DNA from: Methylomonas subterranea
GTDB taxonomy: Bacteria; Pseudomonadota; Gammaproteobacteria; Methylococcales; Methylomonadaceae
Assembly: GCF_024505185.1 (NCBI RefSeq)
Contig: NZ_JANIBJ010000012.1
Coordinates: 1 to 64,000, forward strand
Direction of reading: 5' to 3'
DNA: 64,000 nt
The notes beneath the pieces were generated by a model. It was not told where the DNA came from. It saw only the letters and a program-made list of their open reading frames with translations, and did not search any database. This document shows positions 8,520 through 15,996 of this stretch, piece after piece. The position numbers and the translations under genes were made by a program. The number at the start of each line of letters is the position of its first letter. The stretch's first letter is position 1.

Positions 8520-8541
8520 TGCGGCAGAACCTTCTGCCGCA
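8520..8541. terminator. Perfect hairpin between convergent genes
   Basis: TGCGGCAGAA (8520-8529) and TTCTGCCGCA (8532-8541) form a 10-bp perfect stem with a 2-nt centre, directly after the TIGR04282 stop and before the end of the tautomerase gene on the other strand. No U-tract follows, so termination is inferred from position. Confidence 0.5.
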
Positions 8542-8568
8542 CCCTGCTCCATTAACTCATGGATTACC

Positions 8569-8778
8569 TCAACTCATCGATCTTAGGGCGTCGGTGGTCA
8601 CGGGTTGTCCGCCAACGCCCCATTCGCCCGATGCGACATCTTCTATCAATACCCAGGTGACCGGGCGCAGGCCTTCACCTTCCACCGAGACGACGGCATC
8701 GGTGACTTTGCTGATGATTTCCTGTTTTTGTTCTAGCGACAAATAGCCGCTGATGCCTTTGATTTGTACAAGTGGCAT
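8569..8778 (-). CDS. 4-oxalocrotonate tautomerase family protein
   Basis: 69 residues, the usual size for the short tautomerases. Pro2, which becomes the catalytic N-terminal proline after Met removal, is present (MPLVQIKG). The helix LSLEQKQEIISKVTDAVVSV and the strand PVTWVLIEDV fit the beta-alpha-beta fold, and GEWGVGGQP is the family C-terminal turn. Such enzymes shift double bonds in oxo-acids or dehalogenate small acids. It is the last gene of a likely three-gene operon with the hydrolase at 8862 and the AhpD-like gene at 9493. Confidence 0.9.
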   Translation of the reverse strand: MPLVQIKGISGYLSLEQKQEIISKVTDAVVSVEGEGLRPVTWVLIEDVASGEWGVGGQPVTTDALRSMS

Positions 8779-8861
8779 GGTGTTACTCCTGATTTAATGA
8801 TTGAGTATAAAAAACTACGATGCGCCAACTCGAAAGAAGTGACGCATCCCCTGGTATCCGC

Positions 8862-9464
8862 TTATGCTGCCGCTCGATCCAGGAATACGTTATGGGTCAT
8901 GGGCTCGCTGAACATCGGCCAGTTGTGTTCGATCGAAGCGTCGTACTGCTCCAAACCGATAGTGGCACTGGCATCGGTAATCCCGAACACGCGATAGCCT
9001 TTGTCGTAAGCGGCGCGCATCGTGGATTCGATACAAATATTGGTTAGTTGTCCTGCCAGGGCAATGGTGGTGATGCCATGTGATCGCAAAACAAAATCCA
9101 GATGAGTGCCGGCGAAGGCATCGATGCCTGATTTACCCTCAACGACAATATCGCCGGCTTGAACATCGATGCCTTCGGCAAGGGCACTGCCCCAGGTACC
9201 TTTGATTAACGCACTGGCATTTTTTACCGCTTGCAGAATGCCGTATGGAGCGTCGCCCATTTCCCGGTAATCGGCCGAGAAGCCGATAGGCACATGCACG
9301 ATCAGCATACCGTTAGCCCTTGCCGCCCGAATCAACTCGTTTTGGTTGGCTTTGACGTCGTAGGTTTCCAATACCGGCTTCAATAACGGGTATAGTTTGC
9401 CGCCTTCTGCGAGAAAGTCGTTTTGCAGTTCCAATAAAACCACTGCGGTTTGTTTTGCTTTCAT
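8862..9464 (-). CDS. Isochorismatase-like cysteine hydrolase
   Basis: 200 residues from the ATG at 9464. The N-terminal LLELQNDFL carries the catalytic Asp, and ALAGQLTNICIESTMR supplies the nucleophile Cys near residue 145, preceded by the family cis-peptide region. A Lys around KGTWGSAL would complete the Asp-Lys-Cys triad. Relatives hydrolyse amides such as nicotinamide, N-carbamoylsarcosine or biuret; the substrate here is unknown. Upstream in-frame codons overlap the AhpD-like gene, so I use the internal ATG with AGG seven or more bases ahead. The neighbours at 8569 and 9493 suggest catabolism or detoxification of a small organic compound. Confidence 0.88.
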   Translation of the reverse strand: MKAKQTAVVLLELQNDFLAEGGKLYPLLKPVLETYDVKANQNELIRAARANGMLIVHVPIGFSADYREMGDAPYGILQAVKNASALIKGTWGSALAEGIDVQAGDIVVEGKSGIDAFAGTHLDFVLRSHGITTIALAGQLTNICIESTMRAAYDKGYRVFGITDASATIGLEQYDASIEHNWPMFSEPMTHNVFLDRAAA

Positions 9465-9492
9465 GATGTTTACCTGTTGATGAGTCAAACGA

Positions 9493-10074
9493 TCAAGCAC
9501 ACTGCCGATTGCTGCATAGCGCGGGCTCTTCCCAGGCTTCGGCCTGAAAAGCGGGATCCAGCGGCACATGAAGGATATGGTTTGTGTAATTGCTGAGGGT
9601 TTTAAATGCCACGCCCAACACCACTTCCAAAACCTGCGCCCGGCTATAGCCTGCCGTGATAAATTTGTCCAAGGTTTGACCGCAAACTACGCCACGGTTT
9701 TTCACCACTGCACGGGCAAATCCGGCCAATGCATCCAATTTGCTGTCAGGCAGCGGTTTACCGTTGCGCAGGGCTTCGACGATAGCCGGATCGGCTTTGA
9801 CCATCTGTTTGGCGATCATCGAATGCGCGGAGACACAATAAGTGCAATGATTCTCGGCGCTGATGGCCAGCAAAATGACTTGCTGTTCGGTCGGACTAAA
9901 CGACGTTTGATCGAACAAGGCCGTCAACTCGATGTAAGCTTTCAGAGCCGCCGGCGCTTCGGCCAAACCGCCGTGCAAATTGGGCACGAAGCCGTATTTT
10001 TTCAACGAGCCTTCCAATAAAGGTTTCGCCGTGGCATTGGCGGTGAGGATGGAATGAATTTGAAATTGGGACAT
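9493..10074 (-). CDS. Carboxymuconolactone decarboxylase/AhpD-like protein
   Basis: 193 residues. The AhpD core is visible: AISAENHCTYCVSAHSMIAK with the CxxC redox pair and the following His about four residues on, then the FARAVVKNRG helix. Proteins of this family act as alkylhydroperoxidase-type reductants or as decarboxylases; the CxxC-His arrangement supports a redox role. It is the first gene of the operon on this strand, with its start 139 bp from the divergent AraC gene. The C-terminal tail ALCSNRQCA has two more cysteines. Confidence 0.88.
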   Translation of the reverse strand: MSQFQIHSILTANATAKPLLEGSLKKYGFVPNLHGGLAEAPAALKAYIELTALFDQTSFSPTEQQVILLAISAENHCTYCVSAHSMIAKQMVKADPAIVEALRNGKPLPDSKLDALAGFARAVVKNRGVVCGQTLDKFITAGYSRAQVLEVVLGVAFKTLSNYTNHILHVPLDPAFQAEAWEEPALCSNRQCA

Positions 10075-10213
10075 GCTGTCTCTCCTTTAATTTAAAAACA
10101 TGAGGTGTAATGCCGATGCGAAATCGTTTCGACGGACATAGATTAAGAAGAATGGACTTGCCATCCCATGTGCGCGCTTCCGGCGTCCTTGTCCGATATT
10201 CCGGGAGTAAACG

Positions 10214-11089
10214 ATGGATGCCTTGACCCCGTTGATCAACGGTTTGAATCTGCACGCCAAATTGGTCTACTCCGGCGGCGTCTGCGGGCGTTGGTTGATG
10301 GACCATAATTCGGAAACCTCGGTCTGGTTTCACTTGGTCAGCAAGGGACGCGGCTTTGTCCATTCGCCACGTTGGACTACACCTTTGGCGCTGGAAGCCG
10401 GCGATTTGATTCTGTTTTTGCCGCATGCGGCCCGGCATTTTTTGTCGTATAGCGCCGAGGATTTACCGGATGACGAATGCGACACCCGCATGACGCCTTG
10501 GGCAGAGGGAGAGGTGGGTTTCGTCTGCGGCGAAATTCAACTGGCCGCGCCAAAATCCCTGTTGTGGCAGGCGCTGCCGGCTGAAATCGTGATCCGGGAA
10601 AACCAGGCCGGGACTATCCTGGCACGCGTGCTCGAACTGGTGATTGGCGAAACTTCAACGCCGCGTTTCGGCAGCGAATCGGTCGTGGAACGTTTGTGCG
10701 ATAGTTTGTTCGTGTTGGCGATTCGTCATTGCATCGAGGAAGACCTGGTGCGCGAGGGCGTGTTTGCCGCCATGCAGGACAAGCGCCTGGCCAATGCGCT
10801 GACCCTGATCCATGAATCTCCCTGGCATGCCTGGACGCTCGGCGAATTATGCGCCAAAGCCGGCGTGTCCAAGTCGGTGTTGTCTGAGAAATTTGCCGCC
10901 TTGATCGGCCATTCGCCCATTGAATACCTAACGCTATGGCGCTTGCAAATCGCCGCACATTGGTTGATGGAGCCGAACATGACCGTGGAACGCGTGGCGG
11001 AAAGAAGCGGGTATGAGTCGGTGCCGGCGTTTAGCAAAGCCTTCAAACGCCATATTGGGGTAGCACCTGGTGCCTTTAGACGCGTTTAG
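10214..11089 (+). CDS. AraC-family regulator with N-terminal cupin domain
   Basis: 291 residues. Residues 1-170 resemble the cupin-type sensor (LVYSGGVCGRW, FHLVSKGRGFVH, LEAGDLILFLPHAARH). Residues 190-291 contain the two helix-turn-helix units: WTLGELCAKAGVSKSVLSEKF and TVERVAERSGYESVPAFSKAF, ending in IGVAPGAFRR. It is divergent from the AhpD/isochorismatase/tautomerase operon and so is the probable activator of that operon. GGGAG at 10202-10206 precedes ATG 10214. The inducer is unknown. Confidence 0.9.
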   Translation: MDALTPLINGLNLHAKLVYSGGVCGRWLMDHNSETSVWFHLVSKGRGFVHSPRWTTPLALEAGDLILFLPHAARHFLSYSAEDLPDDECDTRMTPWAEGEVGFVCGEIQLAAPKSLLWQALPAEIVIRENQAGTILARVLELVIGETSTPRFGSESVVERLCDSLFVLAIRHCIEEDLVREGVFAAMQDKRLANALTLIHESPWHAWTLGELCAKAGVSKSVLSEKFAALIGHSPIEYLTLWRLQIAAHWLMEPNMTVERVAERSGYESVPAFSKAFKRHIGVAPGAFRRV

Positions 11090-11418
11090 AAATTTGTCTG
11101 ATATGGGAGGGTAAATTCTTGAAAGTCCGAACTTAGATCACAAGCGGCCCTTCAACAGATTGATTCTTCATAATTCTGGATGTCTGGTTATGGCCGATAC
11201 CGAGCCTTCAACCCAGTAAAAATCCGTCGGCGCCAGTGGCGGTTTTGTAATTGGAGTCTCTGGCCGACTTTGGATTGGAACAGGTGGTGGTTTTCAATCG
11301 GAATGGGTGGTTGATTTGGACTGGAATATGCACCCTAACCCTTTCCCTCCTGAGAGGGAACGGAATGCGGAAGTTATTGCCGGCGGAAGCCTTGGCAATT
11401 ATTCAATCCCTGCCGCAA
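11090..11418. other. Intergenic stretch with a small hairpin
   Basis: Between the ends of two convergent genes. It holds a perfect 7-bp hairpin, TTCCCTC-CTGA-GAGGGAA (11343-11360), which resembles the cores of REP-like repeats. No coding potential that I trust and no promoter of note. Confidence 0.4.
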
Positions 11419-12426
11419 TCATGGAGCAGCAAAAAAATCCCACATCAGGTCGGTTGCCGAAATGGCCGTAGAACCCGGCTCTCCGCCGCGAACTTTACGG
11501 CCGCCCGGCCAGGAGTGACCGCCGGTTTCGGTAACGCATAACTCGACTTTAGCCTGCTCCCGACAGGGCGAATAGACTTCGCAGTAAGCGCCGGCCACCT
11601 CTAAAACCCGGGTTGGCGGTATATTACAGGCGTTGAGTTTGACCCATTTGGCGACGGTATCGGGCACCGAAACGAAATCGGCATGACTGGCCGAAGCGCT
11701 GCCCGAGCCACCGTTGAAAAGCACTCTGTCATCGTTCCTGGCATGGATGTGCAAAACGGATACCGGCCGGGAGGGGGTGCAAGCCCGAGTGCCGTCGGTA
11801 CCGGCCACGGCGGCGATGGCTTTGAAGGTGTCGGCCATTTCGCAGGCCAGCCGGTAGCTCATCATGCCGCCGTTGGACATACCGCTGGCGAAAATCCTAC
11901 CCGGATCGATATTCAGCTTGGATTGCACATCCTTGACCACGGCGCGCAGAAAGCCGACGTCGTCCACGCCCCGGTCGCGAGCCGCCCCGCAGCAGATGCC
12001 GGCATTCCAGGTAGCCAGCTTACCGGAGCGCAGGCGGCTGTAACCGTTGGGAAACACGGCCGCAAAGCCCGCGCTGTCCGATTTGGAAATCAAACCGTAA
12101 TAGCTGTCGTCGGCCTGCACGGACATATTCCCGCCGCCGCCGTGCAGGGACAACACCATGGCCAGCGGTTTATCCGGCCGATAGCCGGCCGGCACATGCA
12201 GCCGGTACTGGCGGGTCAATCCGTTATGTAGCAGATCGAATGTGTAATCGCCTGCTTGATCGATCGGGCTTTCGCGGTTGTCGGCGGCGGCGGATTGACG
12301 GGCCGACCGGCGCTCTTTCAGCTTTTGCCGCAACGAGGTTTCCCGGGCATCGCCAAGCGTCGGCAACAAGATAGCGGCCGCAATCAGCAGGCAGGTCAGG
12401 CATGAAACGATCCGATGCTTTTTCAC
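11419..12426 (-). CDS. Secreted alpha/beta hydrolase, PHB depolymerase/feruloyl esterase (LpqC) type
   Basis: 335 residues. A signal peptide (KKHRI then a hydrophobic stretch to about residue 26, cleavage near GDA-RE) directs it out of the cytoplasm. The oxyanion-hole segment SLHGGGGN lies near 93-100, the nucleophile elbow SGMSNGG puts Ser at 184, and the catalytic His is in TGGHSWPGG near the C-terminus. This is the esterase family of extracellular polyhydroxybutyrate depolymerases and feruloyl or acetyl xylan esterases. Several paired cysteines suggest disulphides. It is the last gene of a four-gene run from 13887 downward. Confidence 0.88.
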   Translation of the reverse strand: MKKHRIVSCLTCLLIAAAILLPTLGDARETSLRQKLKERRSARQSAAADNRESPIDQAGDYTFDLLHNGLTRQYRLHVPAGYRPDKPLAMVLSLHGGGGNMSVQADDSYYGLISKSDSAGFAAVFPNGYSRLRSGKLATWNAGICCGAARDRGVDDVGFLRAVVKDVQSKLNIDPGRIFASGMSNGGMMSYRLACEMADTFKAIAAVAGTDGTRACTPSRPVSVLHIHARNDDRVLFNGGSGSASASHADFVSVPDTVAKWVKLNACNIPPTRVLEVAGAYCEVYSPCREQAKVELCVTETGGHSWPGGRKVRGGEPGSTAISATDLMWDFFAAP

Positions 12427-12460
12427 AGAAACTCCCCTTGGCCGATTTTGCCGGCGCGGA

Positions 12461-12754
12461 TCAGAAGCAGAACTTCGCCGCCCAGAAAACCGCCGCCGTA
12501 AGGATCAAACCCATGCAAACCCGCCTTTCCAGCCGGCCCCGGCTAGTTGCCATCAAGCCGGCTTGCGTTGCGGCAATGACCAGCAGGCATAAAAAGGCGA
12601 ATACCCGATTATCGCCCGAGAGGTCTTCCGGAGCGGCGGCCAGGACCGGGTCGAATTCCGCCATCCATTCGTAGGGCTTGGCGGGCAGCAGATATAAGGC
12701 CAGCATTCCTACCGCGAACAACAGATGCGCAAACAGCCTGAATAGCGGTTTCAT
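12461..12754 (-). CDS. Small hydrophobic protein, unknown
   Basis: 97 residues from the internal ATG at 12754; the longer frame would overlap the upstream gene. Hydrophobic segments at about 5-25, 48-66 and 77-95 suggest three membrane helices. No family recognised. It sits 13 bp after the lysozyme-like gene and 34 bp before the esterase, so it is probably co-transcribed with both. Confidence 0.6.
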   Translation of the reverse strand: MKPLFRLFAHLLFAVGMLALYLLPAKPYEWMAEFDPVLAAAPEDLSGDNRVFAFLCLLVIAATQAGLMATSRGRLERRVCMGLILTAAVFWAAKFCF

Positions 12755-12767
12755 AGGGCTGCGGGCC

Positions 12768-13436
12768 TCATTTGAGCAGTTCGGTAAAACGCGGCCAGAA
12801 TTTGACGATGAAGTCACCGTAACTGGTATTTTTCAGCAGTTCTTCCATGGACAAGCCTACTCCCCGGTTATAACGAGCGCCGACGATACGCACTTGATCC
12901 ATGCTCAACTCCGGCAGGCTGCCGTGCAATTTGTCATGTTCGATCAACTGTCTGAGATGGCGGGCCACCACATCGACGTTAAACACATCCCGCTGCAGAC
13001 AGTCGGCCAAATCGCGGAGTTGGTCGGTGGACATTTTGCCGGGATCCAGGCCCAGGGTTTCCGCGGCGGTGCGCAATTGTATGCTGACCGCGCCGAAGGA
13101 GGTTTTGGCCGGATGCCGGGTGATGGTCAGATTCCTGTCCACCCAGTCCGGGCCGCTCCAGTCGAAGGAACGCACTTCAAACGCCACTCCGTCTATGAAA
13201 TTCGGATCGCCGCCCACCTCTATCCAGCAGACTCCGGCCAGCAACAACGGCGGGATGTTGTAGCGCGCCGCAGCGGCCAGGATGGTGGTTTTATTGTGTT
13301 TGACCCAGTTATCCTTAAAGGCCTGTATATACTGCTTGCCGCCGCCGAGTTGCTGCGGCAGGGTTTTCCAGGCAAACAGATCGACCAGTCCCCAGACCGG
13401 AGAATCGTTCGATTCCTCGCAAATAAATTCCGACAT
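12768..13436 (-). CDS. Lysozyme/transglycosylase-like protein
   Basis: 222 residues without a signal peptide. The order of segments recalls the SLT fold: RYNIPPLLLAGVCWIEVGG with a candidate catalytic Glu near residue 73, SFGAVSIQLRTAAETLG in the place of the GLMQ..ATA motif, a helix with DVFNVDVVARHL, then GARYNRG in the place of AYNAG. This is a remote similarity seen by eye. If active it would cut peptidoglycan; the lack of an export signal means it would need another route or act as a toxin-like effector. Neighbours are a MAPEG protein and a small membrane protein. Confidence 0.55.
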   Translation of the reverse strand: MSEFICEESNDSPVWGLVDLFAWKTLPQQLGGGKQYIQAFKDNWVKHNKTTILAAAARYNIPPLLLAGVCWIEVGGDPNFIDGVAFEVRSFDWSGPDWVDRNLTITRHPAKTSFGAVSIQLRTAAETLGLDPGKMSTDQLRDLADCLQRDVFNVDVVARHLRQLIEHDKLHGSLPELSMDQVRIVGARYNRGVGLSMEELLKNTSYGDFIVKFWPRFTELLK

Positions 13437-13491
13437 ATCCTTCTCCCGTTCGAATTCGGCCGCCCGTCAAAGCGGACAATACTGTCGGCGG

Positions 13492-13887
13492 CTAGGGCCA
13501 GAAGCGCTGGAAAGCCAGATACGCCAGATTGGCGATGGCCAGCCCGATCAAGCTGAAAATAGTAAACTGCATGCCCAGAACCCGGTAAGGCATATTGTCG
13601 CTCAACAATCCCTTGGCATGCAGCAAGCGGCCCGCCAATATCGCGCTGCCGCCCAGGTGAATCAGCCACGGTGCTCCGCCGTCGTATTCCAGCAAAAACA
13701 GTAAAATCAGCGAAATAGGCACATATTCCGTGGCATTGCCCTGGGCCCGAATGGCATTTTGCAACGCGGCAAGGCCGCCGTCGCCCAGTTTGACCTTTTC
13801 GGCCCGCCGCAAGCGTATCACCCGTAAAGACAGCCAGACAATCAATAATGCCGATAAAGCCGCATAAACCGCGCTAATCATAGACAC
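13492..13887 (-). CDS. MAPEG family membrane protein
   Basis: 131 residues with four hydrophobic helices. The family signature RAQGNATEYVPISLIL (helix 2) and HAKGL are present. MAPEG proteins are small integral membrane enzymes, many of which bind glutathione and act in detoxification or lipid metabolism. It is the first gene of the 13887-11419 run, with 55 bp to the next gene. Confidence 0.88.
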   Translation of the reverse strand: MSMISAVYAALSALLIVWLSLRVIRLRRAEKVKLGDGGLAALQNAIRAQGNATEYVPISLILLFLLEYDGGAPWLIHLGGSAILAGRLLHAKGLLSDNMPYRVLGMQFTIFSLIGLAIANLAYLAFQRFWP

Positions 13888-13997
13888 TCCAGATCAAATA
13901 AGGAATTCGCTAGCAATATCTTTCTCCCCCGCTCAAAGCAGGGGACAATAATTCCGTACACCTCGGGTTACCTCATTCGAACCCACGACTTACCGGA

Positions 13998-14672
13998 CTA
14001 TTCGTACCACGCGAGCGGTTCCGGTAGCGCCATGGCCGAATATTCAATGTGAACAACTCTCCTGTGGCTGGGGCTAACGGCCTTTCTCGATGAGTGAAAC
14101 AACAGCGGGTTCATCAGCAGTACGTCGCCTCGGTTTGCATTACATTCAACGATGCGCGAGTTGCCAACTATCTCGATAATGTCTTGCGCCGCCACTCTGC
14201 CGTTCCGATGCGTTCCAGCGACTACTCTCAGCACGCCGGATACTTTATTGGCTATATCGAGGTGCAGCCTTAACGATAATATGTTGGCCAAATAGGCCAC
14301 GGGGGGTTCGACGTGGACTATGCCTTGCTTTTCGCTCCACGGGCCGAAACCCGCAACCTCGTGCTTAGACTTGACCGCTATCGATGTATCCTGGTGCCAA
14401 GCTACATTCCAGTTGGCTGTCGGTACTTTATCGAAAAACACCGATCTAACGGGCTTGGCGTTGTCGCCCAGTATTTCCTTGGCGATTGCCATCAAGGGAA
14501 CGGAATCGGCGAGACGGCGGACGCTGGGAACTTTACTCATCAGATCCCGCACCCCATGGTTATTCGTCCGGCCTTCGAAGGCGGATAACTCGTTAATGAG
14601 CGAATCAACCTCGCTTCCGGCAAGGAGTTTAGCCATTAGATAAAAGCCGCGATTTTCGTATTCAGCCTTCAT
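13998..14672 (-). CDS. Phytanoyl-CoA dioxygenase family protein
   Basis: 224 residues. The Fe(II)/2-oxoglutarate facial triad is visible: WHQD near residue 96, FHSSRKA near 195, with the Arg for 2-oxoglutarate shortly after. The GVLRVVAGTHRNGRV stretch is typical of PhyH proteins. Members hydroxylate diverse small molecules. The substrate is unknown. It lies 78 bp downstream of the YdjM-like gene on the same strand. Confidence 0.88.
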   Translation of the reverse strand: MKAEYENRGFYLMAKLLAGSEVDSLINELSAFEGRTNNHGVRDLMSKVPSVRRLADSVPLMAIAKEILGDNAKPVRSVFFDKVPTANWNVAWHQDTSIAVKSKHEVAGFGPWSEKQGIVHVEPPVAYLANILSLRLHLDIANKVSGVLRVVAGTHRNGRVAAQDIIEIVGNSRIVECNANRGDVLLMNPLLFHSSRKAVSPSHRRVVHIEYSAMALPEPLAWYE

Positions 14673-14750
14673 GAATCCGTTTCCGTTAAATTCGTAAATG
14701 CATGCAGGTTAAGTAGCGTAGCGCCGAATGATGCATTGCCGGCAGCCGAC

Positions 14751-15305
14751 CTACCGGACTTTATCGCCTCTTGCAAACAACAGGCTGATCCTGCGTAAAA
14801 CAGCCAAAATGATAGCCAGCCCCATAAACGGCAGCCAGATCCAAATGCATTCGGACCGCAGCACCTCAACGCCTTTAGGCGAAAAAAAACGCGATACGCC
14901 GAGCGGCGAGACTTCTATTACCCGAGTCGGCGCGAAATATCGTTCGCCGGACCAAGGCCAAAGGAAGGCGATACCGAGGCCGCCATTGGTAAAGGCGTCG
15001 AGAATGCCGTGAGAAACCGCAGCGATGAACAAAAACCAGAACGAGCGCCGGAACGTGGAGTGCAGCCAACGAAACAAGCTCGCGCCGAGGAGGGCCAGGG
15101 CAAAAGCGAACAATAGCGAATGGCTAAAACCTCGATGGCCGAGTTCGGCGGCATAGGGAATGCCAAGGCTAAAAGCGATCACATCCAGATCGGGCGCGGC
15201 GGACGCGACGACGCCGGCGCACAACAATCTGCCGGAAACCTTTTTACGTCCCAAGCCGAAAGCCAAGGCGATGGGCACAGCGGGATGGGTGAAGACGGTG
15301 GGCAT
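14751..15305 (-). CDS. YdjM-like membrane-bound metal-dependent hydrolase
   Basis: 184 residues. The N-terminal FTHPAVPIAL, the PDLDVIAFSLG motif, HRGFSHSLLF and SHGILDAFTNGGLGI are the conserved metal-binding blocks of the YdjM/DUF457 family, interleaved with four or five membrane helices. E. coli YdjM is an SOS-induced inner-membrane protein; the reaction is not established. No LexA box was recognised upstream. Confidence 0.85.
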   Translation of the reverse strand: MPTVFTHPAVPIALAFGLGRKKVSGRLLCAGVVASAAPDLDVIAFSLGIPYAAELGHRGFSHSLLFAFALALLGASLFRWLHSTFRRSFWFLFIAAVSHGILDAFTNGGLGIAFLWPWSGERYFAPTRVIEVSPLGVSRFFSPKGVEVLRSECIWIWLPFMGLAIILAVLRRISLLFARGDKVR

Positions 15306-15418
15306 GGCACAACCTGAGCTAAGGCCTTACTTGTTTGCTTGGACGGATTTTTACACTTTTCCCCGGACCAAGTCACAACTCTTTTCAACGAGTCTATTTA
15401 AAGCCCTCGCCGCTGTAG

Positions 15419-15757
15419 TCATCCGGACGATTCTTCTACCCGCCCGCGGCCGAAGGCTATCAATTCCTGCCTTATCGCCTCCCGAATCGCGGCCTTGTCC
15501 AAGGCGTCCAGGCCGTAGCGTTGGGCCAGTTTGCGATAGTCGTCCTCGTTTAGCGATACCGTTAGCCGGGGACGTTTCGGCGTCTTGACGTCCAATTGCA
15601 CTAGTTTGCGAATTTGATCGGAGGTGCTCAGGCCGTTTTTGTTGGCTTCGCGCCTGATGGCTTCCGATACGCCGGTGCCGAACTCGAAGGCCACCTGAAT
15701 GGCCCGTATGCTGCGCTCGGAGATTTTCCAGTTTTCCGGCAGGTCTTTTTTGCTCAT
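15419..15757 (-). CDS. Small protein downstream of the AAA ATPase, unknown
   Basis: 112 residues, highly charged. Residues 15-50 (RSIRAIQVAFEFGTGVSEAIRREA) and 60-105 look helical; the middle RPRLTVSLNEDDYRKLAQRYG resembles a ribbon-helix-helix-like strand and helix, so DNA binding is possible. It is on the same strand as the ATPase/flotillin/PspA cluster and follows it after a 240-bp gap filled by a repeat element. Whether it belongs to the cluster is open. Confidence 0.6.
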   Translation of the reverse strand: MSKKDLPENWKISERSIRAIQVAFEFGTGVSEAIRREANKNGLSTSDQIRKLVQLDVKTPKRPRLTVSLNEDDYRKLAQRYGLDALDKAAIREAIRQELIAFGRGRVEESSG

Positions 15758-15770
15758 ATCGTTATGTTAA

Positions 15771-15944
15771 TCTGAAAGTAAAAAATCGGGCGGGTACGGT
15801 TGCTTGTTGGACAGGCGTCGGCGGCAAGGATGCTGCCGTCGAGCCTACACGGACGAATTTACGGCGTCCTGTCCGGCGAGGAACCGTGCCCAACTGCACT
15901 ACTTTCATTTGCCGGGGCGATCGCCCGGCCTTCATGATCGTTAC
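15771..15944. repeat. Dispersed 174-bp repeat, copy 1
   Basis: Shares about 90 per cent identity with 31892-32063 over its whole length. Borders are TCTGAAAGT and TCATGATCGTTAC. Inside are GGACAGG ... CCTGTCC, a region with GGCAAGGATGCTGCC and the 12-bp palindrome GGGCGATCGCCC, so it can fold into several stems. It has no open frame of note and no terminal inverted repeats with each other. Probably a small non-autonomous or REP-like element. Confidence 0.8.
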
Positions 15945-15996
15945 GCTATCCTACAAAGATCTTTCCATCCGCGAAATAAATCTGCGCGCTCTCGAT

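Noticed and set aside
11251-11541. 96-codon plus-strand frame
   Set aside because: It runs into the esterase gene on the opposite strand and spans the small hairpin; no protein-like pattern.
15897-15932. GCGATCGC palindrome considered as a cyanobacterial HIP1 site
   Set aside because: It occurs inside the dispersed repeat only and is not scattered over the window.
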